Source: Pseudobdellovibrionaceae bacterium (GTDB taxonomy: Bacteria; Bdellovibrionota; Bdellovibrionia; Bdellovibrionales; Bdellovibrionaceae). Taken from it: 64,000 nucleotides of DNA. The notes under the pieces were generated by a model. The model was not told the DNA's origin and did not search any database. It worked only from the letters and a program-made list of their open reading frames with translations. Shown here piece after piece: positions 16,515-24,931 of this stretch. How positions within the stretch are numbered: position 1 is the stretch's first letter; every line of letters starts with the position of its first letter. The translations under genes and the position numbers were made by a program. The stretch is from assembly GCA_016719575.1 (NCBI GenBank), contig JADJYV010000013.1, positions 186,001-250,000 on the forward strand, in the 5' to 3' direction.

Positions 16515-18817
16515 GGTTCAGTTCCTTTTTTGAAAATTAATTCCACAGAACCAGAAATGTCTTTTTCAGGAACATTGAGTGTTCGGAGTGCCTTTTCATC
16601 GACTATTACTTTGACGGTGTCTTCGGGCCAAACAAAATCATCTGGGGGGTCATCCAGAGTTGCTTTTTTCATAAACTCTGTCCAAATTGGTACAGCGCCA
16701 CTGGCGCCGGTGAGTTTATTCTTGGTCGTTGTGTCGAAGCCAATCCATACAATGGTCGTTCGATAGGGCGTGAATCCCGAAAACCATACGTCGCGGCTCT
16801 CAGAGGTTGTGCCTGTCTTTCCGGCAGCAGGTTTTTGAAAGCCACTTGCGGTTACGTATTTGGCAGTTCCAGAAATGAGAGTTTGTTTCATCATGCTCAC
16901 GAGACTTGCGACGGAACTTGGGTCTTGAGCTTGCTCCCTATGAGGGGCAAAAGAAAAAACTTCCTCGTCTTTTTTGTTGCGAACGGAGCGAACAAAACTG
17001 ATTTCTGATTTTTGTCCAAAATTCGAAAGTGCTAAATACAGCTGCAAAACCTCTTTTGGATAAAGCTCAAAAGCGCCGAGGGTGATGGAAGGCAGAGGCG
17101 TTATCGAAGAGGAAACCCCAAACGATTTCGTGATATTAATAATTTTTTCTATTCCTACTTCGAGGCCAAGCGAGGCGGTGGCGGCATTGAGTGAATTTTT
17201 AAGAGCAAAAAACATTGGAATTTCGCCAAAATATTCTTTGCCGTAATTGCTCGGAGACCAGGTTTGATTTTCGTAGCGAATGGTGAACTTTTCATCCTTC
17301 AAGAGACTGATTGGAGTGTACTCTTTGCCGGAGGGGGCTTTTGTCTGTAGGGCGGCAAGATAGACAAAAGGTTTGATCGTCGAGCCGATTTGGCGGTGAC
17401 TGTCAATGGCTCGATTGAATTGAGTTAAGCGAAAGTCTCTTCCGCCGACAGCAACTTGAATAAGTCCTGTTTTCGCATCAGCCGATAGAATGGACCCTTC
17501 GAGAGTTTGTCCCTTGCTTTTGCTTTCTTTGATGAGTTTATTGTTATTTTCTAAAACCGTTAGGTGATTTTTAAGAGCTGCTTGCGCGAATTCTTGTGCT
17601 TCGAGATCTAATGCGGTGAATATCTTTGCGCCGATCATGTCAATCTTCTGTTCCGTTAGCTGCTTGCGAACAGCATCAAGATAATAGGGGGCGGTTTCAA
17701 CGGCGAGTCTTGGCCTTGCATCAGGAAGAGGTTGAGACTTCGCTATTTCGGCATCTTTAAGACTGACAAATTTGTGTTCTGCCATTTTATCTAAAACAAG
17801 ATTTCGGCGTGAAAAGGCTTTTGTCGGATTTTTGAAGGGATTGTAAATTGCGGGTCCGTTGACAATTGCCGCGAGCAGAGCACACTCGCTAAGATTGAGC
17901 GAGGAAATATCTTTATCGAAATAATATCTTCCAGCAGAAGCAAAGCCACGAACTTGAAAGGGCCCATTTTGTCCCATATAGATGATATTCATATAAGTTT
18001 CGAGAATCTGATCTTTGCTGAAGCGAGACTCGAGTATGTAGGACATTAGGAATTCTTGAGTTTTTCTCTTCAGAGTTTTTTCATTGGTTAAAAAATAATT
18101 TTTTACAAGTTGCTGTGTGATTGTGCTGCCGCCTTGGGCGGCTCGACCTGAAGTGACATTTTTAATAAGGGCTCGCAGGATACTTGTATAGTTTACACCC
18201 TTATGTTCTAAGAATTTTGCATCCTCGATAGCCATGACTCCGTTTGAGCAGGACGGGGGTGTTTTTCCGAGCGAGGAGTCTTCTTGCATGATAGGTTCGT
18301 TGCCAACGTACTGGGCGATGAGCGCAGGTTCAAGGAGCAACTCTGAAGCGGGAATCAGTGGAAATGCTTTAAATATTTGCACAACGGTGTCATTTAAAAA
18401 AATTAAAATGTGTAAATCGTCCTGGGCTTGTTGCGGAGAGACATTTTTTTTTACAAGGGCTAGGCAGCGGGTAAAGTTCAAACTCTCAGGGAGTCTATAA
18501 AGAGCTCGGCATTCTGGCGCCGCGGCGATCAAAAAATCTCCCGGTAATAATCGTTGTTCCCAGTTGCGGGCACGGTAACCTTGAGAACGCAGTACTTGTT
18601 CGGATTTTTCAGCATTTTGCAATGAAGGAGAGCGAAAACGGAAGGGAGCAGCATAATACTCGGTTGGTAGTAAGATGCGTTTGGCCTCAAGCTTTTCATT
18701 TATTTCGTCTTCAAGCGTGAAGAAAGCGTAGGAGACGGCTCCGACAAGAGTGATGATTGACAGCGTCACGAATATTGTAAATAGAATGAAAATGTTCTTT
18801 AATCTCGAGCGAGGCAT
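16511..18817 (-). CDS. Class A penicillin-binding protein (transglycosylase/transpeptidase)
   Basis: 768 residues, anchored by one N-terminal membrane helix (about 10-32), with the rest in the periplasm. The glycosyltransferase-51 domain has EDAKFLEHKGVN and GGSTITQQLVKN. The transpeptidase domain has the serine motif STIK (GSTIKPF), SLN in place of SxN, and KTGTT. It polymerises and cross-links peptidoglycan. A domain of about 100 residues between the membrane helix and the GT51 part resembles the UB2H-type insert of E. coli PBP1B (YYAAPFRFR, then LRSQGYRARNW), so it is PBP1B-like. It diverges from the DUF507 pair with 8 bp between the starts. Confidence 0.95.
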   Translation of the reverse strand: MPRSRLKNIFILFTIFVTLSIITLVGAVSYAFFTLEDEINEKLEAKRILLPTEYYAAPFRFRSPSLQNAEKSEQVLRSQGYRARNWEQRLLPGDFLIAAAPECRALYRLPESLNFTRCLALVKKNVSPQQAQDDLHILIFLNDTVVQIFKAFPLIPASELLLEPALIAQYVGNEPIMQEDSSLGKTPPSCSNGVMAIEDAKFLEHKGVNYTSILRALIKNVTSGRAAQGGSTITQQLVKNYFLTNEKTLKRKTQEFLMSYILESRFSKDQILETYMNIIYMGQNGPFQVRGFASAGRYYFDKDISSLNLSECALLAAIVNGPAIYNPFKNPTKAFSRRNLVLDKMAEHKFVSLKDAEIAKSQPLPDARPRLAVETAPYYLDAVRKQLTEQKIDMIGAKIFTALDLEAQEFAQAALKNHLTVLENNNKLIKESKSKGQTLEGSILSADAKTGLIQVAVGGRDFRLTQFNRAIDSHRQIGSTIKPFVYLAALQTKAPSGKEYTPISLLKDEKFTIRYENQTWSPSNYGKEYFGEIPMFFALKNSLNAATASLGLEVGIEKIINITKSFGVSSSITPLPSITLGAFELYPKEVLQLYLALSNFGQKSEISFVRSVRNKKDEEVFSFAPHREQAQDPSSVASLVSMMKQTLISGTAKYVTASGFQKPAAGKTGTTSESRDVWFSGFTPYRTTIVWIGFDTTTKNKLTGASGAVPIWTEFMKKATLDDPPDDFVWPEDTVKVIVDEKALRTLNVPEKDISGSVELIFKKGTEP

Positions 18818-18825
18818 GCACCATT

Positions 18826-19104
18826 ATGAAATTAAGCTCCCAACAAATTCAAGTCTTAGCTGAAAAAATTCTGAATCACTGGAAAAAACAAAATATTGTG
18901 ATTTTCAAAGAAGATGAAAAAAAAGTTCTCGCCCGCGCGGTTGAGATTATCAGGGCTGATTATGCTCGCGAAGAGGCTCTTGAAAAAGAGGTGAACGCTA
19001 TGTTAGATCAGCTAGAGAAAAGCAACGCTGGAGAGTTTCAGAGATACAAGATGTTTCCAATTTTGAAGCAGAAGCTGGCAAAAGAAAAAAAGGTCATTTT
19101 ATGA
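18826..19104 (+). CDS. DUF507-family protein, copy 1
   Basis: 92 residues, highly charged and helical: MKLSSQQIQVLAEKILNHW, ending in a Lys-rich tail. It matches the DUF507 pattern of small proteins in deltaproteobacteria and relatives; the function is unknown. It overlaps the next DUF507 gene by 4 bp (ATGA), so the two are probably made together. Confidence 0.8.
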   Translation: MKLSSQQIQVLAEKILNHWKKQNIVIFKEDEKKVLARAVEIIRADYAREEALEKEVNAMLDQLEKSNAGEFQRYKMFPILKQKLAKEKKVIL

Positions 19105-19376
19105 TTATTTCGGCGGATCGCCAAAATCACCTAGCACACATCGTGACTGACGGGGTATGGGAAGACGACATCGTTGATTTTACTGATGACGATCAAGCTC
19201 TCCGGGCGGCCAAGTTAGCAATTATCGAATTTGTTAAAGAAATTGAAGACATTGATCAGAAAGCAAGGGACAAAGTGGCTTCCCTTAAGCGCAATGTGAT
19301 GGAAGGGACTCCCGAGTGGGATGTCATGTATAGAAAGTACTATGAAGAAGAGAGAGGTAAGCGTGGGCAAAAGTAA
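19101..19376 (+). CDS. DUF507-family protein, copy 2
   Basis: 91 residues, of the same family as the preceding gene but diverged: HLAHIVTDGVWEDDIVDF at the start and EWDVMYRKYYEEE at the end, the latter typical of DUF507. The two neighbouring copies look like an old duplication and may form a heterodimer. The 3' end overlaps the start of the groES-like gene by 14 bp. Confidence 0.8.
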   Translation: MIISADRQNHLAHIVTDGVWEDDIVDFTDDDQALRAAKLAIIEFVKEIEDIDQKARDKVASLKRNVMEGTPEWDVMYRKYYEEERGKRGQK

Positions 19377-19902
19377 GAAAAAACCTACAGTCAAAAAAAA
19401 GACAATCGCAAAAAGGCCAGTGGCTAAAAAGGCCGTAAAGAAAACAGGCGCAGCAAAGAAAAAAGTCGCAACAAAGAAGGCTGCAAAAAAGTCAGTGCCC
19501 AAAAAGAAAATGACTAAGGTAGCCCCCAAAGTGACTGCTAAGGTTAAAAAGGCAGCAGCCATAGCTAGGCCAGAGAATATTAAGCCAGCCAAAGCAATCA
19601 ACTTGAGCAGTTTTGTAACTCCACTCGATGATCGTGTCTTGGTTCAGCTTTCAGCAGCAGAACGAATGACAGCCGGAGGTCTCTATATCCCAAATACGGT
19701 TTCGGACGTTTCCGGCAATTTGCAGGGACTTGTTGTTTCTGTTGGGCGAGGCCGTCGCGACAAGAAGGGACGCATTCATCCGATGGATTTGAAGGTCGGG
19801 GATAAAGTTGTTTTTGCCCAGTACGTTGGTAGCAAAATAAAAATTCAGGGACAGGATTTGACGATACTTCGCGAGTCTGATGTTTTAGGCGTAATTGGAT
19901 AA
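19363..19902 (+). CDS. groES: GroES-type co-chaperonin with Lys/Ala-rich N-terminal extension
   Basis: About 179 residues from the GTG at 19363, which has an AGAGGT ribosome site; the upstream ATG at 19321 overlaps more and has none. Residues 1-80 are almost only Lys, Ala, Val, Thr and Pro, like histone-H1 or AlgP tails. Residues 85-179 form a complete Cpn10 domain: PLDDRVLVQL, mobile loop with GGLYIPNT, GRGRRDKKGRIHPMDLKVGDKVVF, ending ESDVLGVIG. No groEL lies nearby. From memory, B. bacteriovorus carries two groES genes; this would be the solitary one. The basic tail suggests binding to nucleic acid or another acidic partner, but that is inference. Confidence 0.88.
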   Translation: MGKSKKKPTVKKKTIAKRPVAKKAVKKTGAAKKKVATKKAAKKSVPKKKMTKVAPKVTAKVKKAAAIARPENIKPAKAINLSSFVTPLDDRVLVQLSAAERMTAGGLYIPNTVSDVSGNLQGLVVSVGRGRRDKKGRIHPMDLKVGDKVVFAQYVGSKIKIQGQDLTILRESDVLGVIG

Positions 19903-19920
19903 ATTTTAAAAACAGGATGA

Positions 19921-21342
19921 ATGATGAATTTAAAAAATAGGATATTTACAAGCGCTGTGTCTCTTTTAGTTTTTGTTGCTGTGGGATCAGCCCATGCGGT
20001 CAGCATTGACTGGGGTGGCACTTATCGTTTCGAGTGGACTCAGGTGGAACGTCCGTCGTTGGCAAGTCCTTATGGGATGAAGGCCTTCGGTCTTAATTAC
20101 TTATCATTGAGTCCTAAAATCATTGCTGCTGATGGTGTAAATATTGTTTCTCGATTTGATGTTTTGGCAAACCAAGATGCTTTTTATCGTGATGGTCAAT
20201 TTGGTCAATTATTTGGACAGGGCTGGTCTACGGCCGCTGCCGGCCAGAGCAACGTTTACTCTCAACAGCAGCGTTCGACGGGCTTAACTGTTTCTCAGCT
20301 CTATTTAAATATCAATCAAGAGTACGGAGCTTTGGTTGTCGGTCGTGCCCCAATCGAATTCGGTTTGGGAATGACTCACAATGCGGGCACTGGTGCCTTC
20401 GATCATTGGGCGGATACTGAGGACTTGGTTGGCTACAAATTTATTGTCGACAATTTCTTTTTTATGCCGATTATCGGACGTGTTTACGACAATATCTCCC
20501 AGGGTAATCAGGTCCAGGATGTGATCTTTCATTTGCAATACGAAAGTAAAGACACTGGATCATTGCTTGGAGTTATGCATAAAACACGCAAGGCGAGTTC
20601 TGGGGCAAACGATGCCCCCCTTGCTAGTGCAGGAAATACCAATGGTGTCGGTGAGTACAATGTACAGACTGTGAATTTTATTTTTGGCCGAGAGTGGGAA
20701 AGTCTTAAATTCAAAATGGAGGCGGGCTTCAATAGTGGCAGCATCGGTCAACGAACCACTACAAGTGAAGACGTCAAGGCTAACGGTTATGGTATAGTGA
20801 CCGAGACGCACTTTTCTCGCAAAGATTCAAAATTGGGCTGGAGTATGAAGCTTGGTATGGCGACAGGTGATGACCCAAGCAGTGCAGGCACGTATGAGGG
20901 TTTTCAGTTTGATCGTAATTACGATGTGGCCATGTTGCTGTTTAATCACCGCTTAGGTCAAAAGGACTTTCTGACAACTAATGCGATCAAAGACACAACG
21001 AAAGATTTTTCGAACTCGCTTGATGACGAGGCCGTCAGCAACGTAGTGTTTGTTGCGCCAAAAATGTCTTATGCGTGGAGTGATCGCCTAGATTTGAACA
21101 ATACCTTGATTTACGGTCAGCTGTTGACGAACCCAGTCGCGGGCAATTCTAATTTTAATAAAGATCTGGGGTTAGAATGGGATCTTGATTTGGTTTATAA
21201 ACCGATGGATAGAATCCAGTGGGTGAATCAGCTTGGAGTTTTGTTTCCCGGAAAGGCCTTTAAAAATGGAGATGGGGTCGGCGGCAATCTCGAAACTGCA
21301 ACGAACATCGGCTTTGCATCTAAAGTGGCAGTGAGTTTCTAA
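19921..21342 (+). CDS. Outer-membrane beta-barrel protein, unknown family
   Basis: 473 residues with a signal peptide ending AHA near residue 26. The mature part starts VSIDWGGTYRFEWTQ and continues with beta-strand-like alternation, many Gly, Asn and aromatic residues, and a C-terminal Phe (KVAVSF), as expected for an outer-membrane barrel. A short segment (GALVVGRAPIEFGLGMTHN) resembles alginate-export or porin-type barrels. The function is unknown. It starts 18 bp after the groES-like gene and ends in a strong terminator at 21372-21402. Confidence 0.7.
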   Translation: MMNLKNRIFTSAVSLLVFVAVGSAHAVSIDWGGTYRFEWTQVERPSLASPYGMKAFGLNYLSLSPKIIAADGVNIVSRFDVLANQDAFYRDGQFGQLFGQGWSTAAAGQSNVYSQQQRSTGLTVSQLYLNINQEYGALVVGRAPIEFGLGMTHNAGTGAFDHWADTEDLVGYKFIVDNFFFMPIIGRVYDNISQGNQVQDVIFHLQYESKDTGSLLGVMHKTRKASSGANDAPLASAGNTNGVGEYNVQTVNFIFGREWESLKFKMEAGFNSGSIGQRTTTSEDVKANGYGIVTETHFSRKDSKLGWSMKLGMATGDDPSSAGTYEGFQFDRNYDVAMLLFNHRLGQKDFLTTNAIKDTTKDFSNSLDDEAVSNVVFVAPKMSYAWSDRLDLNNTLIYGQLLTNPVAGNSNFNKDLGLEWDLDLVYKPMDRIQWVNQLGVLFPGKAFKNGDGVGGNLETATNIGFASKVAVSF

Positions 21343-21371
21343 GAACGATTGAATACTCTGAAAATGGAGGC

Positions 21372-21402
21372 GGCGAGTTCATCCTGAACTCGCCCTTTTT
21401 TT
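21372..21402 (+). terminator. Rho-independent terminator after the outer-membrane protein gene
   Basis: Nine-base stem GGCGAGTTC / GAACTCGCC with a 5-base loop (ATCCT), followed by seven T after one C. It ends the plus-strand unit that starts with the DUF507 genes. Confidence 0.92.
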
Positions 21403-21424
21403 AATTTAAAGTTTGAAATACTTT

Positions 21425-22828
21425 TTAATATCTACGTGGAGCCATCACTGGCGGCTGTTGACCACGGTTTTGATTGCTTTGATAAACTGGTTGTTGTTGC
21501 CCAGTACTGATCACCACAATGCGTGCAGAATTTTGACCGCCTTGCCCGGAAATCATAGCAGTCTGTCCCGGGACAATAACGTTTTGTGCAGTTATTTGAT
21601 TTGATCTTGGCCCGTTCCAAGAATTAGTTGCTGTTGTTAGCTGTCCCTGACCTCTATTAGCTCCAACAATTGTATTTGCAGGTTGGATACTAATGAGTCC
21701 TCCTTCGCTAATACTTATGGTGCTGCCCTCTCCGATTTCGATAACGGGAATTTGGTAGTTGCTGCCGTTAACATTACCAGCCATGTAGGCGAGCGAGCTT
21801 TGTTTTAAGCCTTGGATTATTGGGTTTATAGTTCCAAAATAGTCTGTTTTCAGATATTGATCAGCTATTGTTGAAGTGACGTAGTCATTTGTAACGGCCT
21901 CGGCATAGCCATTGCGAAGGTTGACTCCGAGATCCGCTGCAATTTTCTCGGTTTGAATTTGCATACCATTGACAGAATTTGCAATATTGTTGGCGCGCTC
22001 TCTTAGGCCCATGTCGCCAGGATTCGCTTTTGCCAATTTATCGATTTGTTTGAACTCATTAAATTTTGCTTGGACGTTTCTTTCTGCATCGGCCACAATT
22101 TTTGCGTTCACTTTTGCTAGGCTTTGACGAAGATAGTTATAGTCCTCGGGGATAGAGCTTGCGAGATGCTCAATAATAGATTTGGCAAGATCATAATTTG
22201 CACTTTCCGGCCCAGCCTTAATCAGCTCCATCAACGGAGTTGCGATGTGTGTTACAAAGTGTTTAAAGACGTCTTGTTTATTGTATTCGATTTTATCGTT
22301 TGCAAGAAGTCGAATCAAGCCATCTGAATTACAGTCAAGGCGGTCAGCGGATTTTTTGTGTTTTTCTTTGCATACCTTGGCTGATTTATTGAGGGCCTCT
22401 TTGCCTTCATCAACTGAGTCCTCAGTTTTTTCCTTTTTAGCGGCTTCTTTCTCTCTTCGAGATAAAGCTACTGTTTCTGCTTTTTCCTCAGTCGCGTTTT
22501 GTTTGGATGCAGTTGCTTTCGCGACGGCCAGAGCGATTTTCATATCTTCTATGTTTTCACTAAATTGGATCGGGAGATTTATGCGTTCACCGCAAGAGTA
22601 ACAAGAGCCACTCGCAATGGAAGCTGTGGTTTCATTGCCCTTTTTCTCAAACATAACCTTGACGGTTTTGCCATCGAGTTTAACTTCGCCAAAAGTAGGT
22701 TGTTGTTCTGAAGCTAAGCTCGTGCTGCCAATGTTATATCCGCTAAGGCTTAAGGCAAGGTTAAAGCTGAGCAATGTTGCGAGGGAGCCGGTAAGAGCCC
22801 ACTTTTTTTGTACGTCGGTGAATTTCAT
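21425..22828 (-). CDS. Exported hypothetical protein with charged coiled middle and Gln/Asn-rich tail
   Basis: 467 residues, not assigned to a family. An N-terminal hydrophobic stretch (about 10-32) acts as signal peptide or anchor. A CYSCGE pair follows near residue 77. The middle (about 100-160) is rich in Lys, Glu and Ala and probably coiled, and the next 200 residues are helical. The last 100 residues are rich in Gln, Asn, Gly and Ser (GQTAMISGQGGQNSARIVV) and end RRY. This suggests an envelope or surface protein. It is a single-gene unit with a good GGAGGAT ribosome site, convergent with the terminator above. Confidence 0.65.
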   Translation of the reverse strand: MKFTDVQKKWALTGSLATLLSFNLALSLSGYNIGSTSLASEQQPTFGEVKLDGKTVKVMFEKKGNETTASIASGSCYSCGERINLPIQFSENIEDMKIALAVAKATASKQNATEEKAETVALSRREKEAAKKEKTEDSVDEGKEALNKSAKVCKEKHKKSADRLDCNSDGLIRLLANDKIEYNKQDVFKHFVTHIATPLMELIKAGPESANYDLAKSIIEHLASSIPEDYNYLRQSLAKVNAKIVADAERNVQAKFNEFKQIDKLAKANPGDMGLRERANNIANSVNGMQIQTEKIAADLGVNLRNGYAEAVTNDYVTSTIADQYLKTDYFGTINPIIQGLKQSSLAYMAGNVNGSNYQIPVIEIGEGSTISISEGGLISIQPANTIVGANRGQGQLTTATNSWNGPRSNQITAQNVIVPGQTAMISGQGGQNSARIVVISTGQQQPVYQSNQNRGQQPPVMAPRRY

Positions 22829-23089
22829 AACATGATCCTCCTATAAATGAGCTCATTCCTGGCTCTGTTTCTATAGTGAAGTAAAGCGAGACCCACGCCA
22901 GCTCGGATCAGAAAGTGCCGGCTCGTAAACTACTGAAATGAATAGAATTTTCTTAGTTTCTCAGATTGAAATACTCTTTGGCAGTTGTCGAACTTCTAAC
23001 ACGAGGAGGAGGGCGAACAAGAAATTCCAAGTGGTTTAAGTAGGTTAGGAGTGCTATAAGGACTCACTATAAAAGGACTGATTGCGCCT

Positions 23090-24277
23090 ATGAAATTTGA
23101 TTTTAAACCGACGACAATTCCTGACTCTGTTTCAATATCGGATTGGAAGAATTGGACGTGGCAGCTTCGGAACAGTCTTAAAACCTATAAGGACTTTATT
23201 GGGCATTTTGATCTCAGCCTCGAAGAACGGGAGGCTTTTAATCACGGTGAAGAGGTTTTTAATATTAGGACAACTCCGTACTATGCCCAACTTGCAGGGA
23301 AGAGTTCTTCAGATCCCATTCGTCGAATTCTGATGCCGAACATTTTGGAGCTTGCGGCGCCGGCTCAAGCCATGTTGGACCCCCTCGGAGAGCGAAAGAA
23401 TAATCCAGCTCCCCGGATTATTCATCGCTATCCTGACCGCGTGCTTTTTTTAATTACGGATATTTGTAGTGTTTATTGTCGTTTTTGCACAAGAAAGCAT
23501 TTTACTGGGCAGGAGGAAGCCTTTGTAAGGCCAGACGAGTATGAAAAGGCTCTCAACTACATCAAAACGCACGCGGGAATTCGAGAAGTTATATTGTCTG
23601 GAGGGGATCCTTTGACTGTTGGGGATGCCCAGCTTGATCGGACTCTCTTTGATTTGCGCAAGATAGACCATGTTGAGATTATTCGAGTGGGCACGAGAAT
23701 GCCGGTCGTCTGTCCGATGCGAGTGAGTGAGGACGTGGTTCGAATTCTGCGTAAACATAAGCCGGTATTTTTGATGTCGCACTTTAATCATCCTCGTGAA
23801 TTGACGGCAGAGGCTGCCGCCGCTGTGGAACTGTTTGTGGATCACGGTATTCCCGTCATGAATCAAATGGTCTTGCTTAATGGAGTTAATAATCATCCGG
23901 CAATTGTCCAAGCCCTCTCTCGCAGGCTGCTGTATCTGAGAGCAAAACCTTATTACATGTTTCAGTGCGATCCTTCGCGAGGAACCGATCACCTTCGAAC
24001 GTCGATCGAGGATTCATTGCAGATTCAAAAAGAGCTGTGGGGAAATCTTTCGGGACTTGCAATGCCTAACTTTTCTGTCGACATCCCAGATGGCGGTGGA
24101 AAGGCTTATTATGTACCTAACTATGAAGTTTTTAAGAGTGAAGAAAAGCGGAGTTATCAGGGGTGGGACGGCATTGCGGCTGAGTACATGAACCCATCAG
24201 CCGCACAAATTTTGAAACCACAAGATGCCGAGATGTATTATCAAGAGTGGGAAGATCTCAAAGGTGCTAGAACATAA
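23090..24277 (+). CDS. kamA: Lysine 2,3-aminomutase, radical SAM/PLP enzyme
   Basis: 395 residues. The radical SAM motif is CSVYCRFC, followed by TRKH as in the family, and the SAM-binding GGDP is in VILSGGDPL. The PLP lysine is K338 in DIPDGGGK. The two Asp that hold the substrate's epsilon-amino group in lysine 2,3-aminomutase are present, in QCDPS and SVDIP, which favours KamA over EpmB (EF-P beta-lysylation helper), where they are absent. It converts L-lysine to beta-lysine. No lysine-degradation partner is nearby. The ribosome site is weak; TATAAG/TATAAA hexamers upstream (about 23055-23070) may belong to its promoter. Confidence 0.9.
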   Translation: MKFDFKPTTIPDSVSISDWKNWTWQLRNSLKTYKDFIGHFDLSLEEREAFNHGEEVFNIRTTPYYAQLAGKSSSDPIRRILMPNILELAAPAQAMLDPLGERKNNPAPRIIHRYPDRVLFLITDICSVYCRFCTRKHFTGQEEAFVRPDEYEKALNYIKTHAGIREVILSGGDPLTVGDAQLDRTLFDLRKIDHVEIIRVGTRMPVVCPMRVSEDVVRILRKHKPVFLMSHFNHPRELTAEAAAAVELFVDHGIPVMNQMVLLNGVNNHPAIVQALSRRLLYLRAKPYYMFQCDPSRGTDHLRTSIEDSLQIQKELWGNLSGLAMPNFSVDIPDGGGKAYYVPNYEVFKSEEKRSYQGWDGIAAEYMNPSAAQILKPQDAEMYYQEWEDLKGART

Positions 24278-24869
24278 TAGAGAAATTTATGAATTGAATA
24301 TCAAAGGCAAAATCTAAGTCACCTTTTTTAACGAGGGAAGCTGATGGAATGTAACTAACTCGCTCCCAAATAGGAAAACGTTTGCCGCCACCAATATAAA
24401 AACCAAATTTACTATCGTAATCGCCCGCGGAATTCAGGACTGGATAGATACCAACGCCACCTTCTGCAAAGAAGGCTTGCTTTATATTTGTGTCAAAATT
24501 GTAGATTCCGATACCGAGTGCGGTGAGAAGAGTGCGCGAGACGCCACCGCTAGTCGAATATAAGCCCACCATGCCGCCAACTTGTACATTGGCATTCCAA
24601 ACGCGCAAATATTTTCCTTGAATGTCAATGGTCGTTACAGAGCTACCGTTCGTTGTTGATTTCCCACTGTACAGAGTTCCTCGGGAAAAGTTGGTAATAA
24701 TTTCGTTTGAATGACCAAAGCTGACCGAGGAACCGTAGGCAGAAGATCCTGTGTAATACCCACCACTTCTTTCGTTTGACGAGCCTCCTCTGCCGTATTG
24801 GGCTTTGGCAACAGTCGTAACAAAAAGAATTATAGAAACGGTCAAAATATTTTTGATAAAAGCTTTCAT
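24267..24869 (-). CDS. Exported small barrel-like protein, unknown
   Basis: 200 residues from the ATG at 24869, chosen for its AAGGGAAGA ribosome site and because a signal peptide follows at once (MKAFIKNILTVSIILFV, cleaved near AKA). Residues 25-60 are Gly/Ser/Tyr-rich, the rest looks like an 8-strand outer-membrane barrel (GGMVGLYSTSGG, AFFAEGGVGIYPV) and the last residue is Phe. The function is unknown. Its 3' end overlaps the end of kamA by 11 bp in convergent orientation. Confidence 0.65.
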   Translation of the reverse strand: MKAFIKNILTVSIILFVTTVAKAQYGRGGSSNERSGGYYTGSSAYGSSVSFGHSNEIITNFSRGTLYSGKSTTNGSSVTTIDIQGKYLRVWNANVQVGGMVGLYSTSGGVSRTLLTALGIGIYNFDTNIKQAFFAEGGVGIYPVLNSAGDYDSKFGFYIGGGKRFPIWERVSYIPSASLVKKGDLDFAFDIQFINFSIMF

Positions 24870-24931
24870 TGGAGTCTTCCCTTTCTCTATGACAAGTACA
24901 AACTTTGGCATAGCCCTAGAGACAGTCAAGA

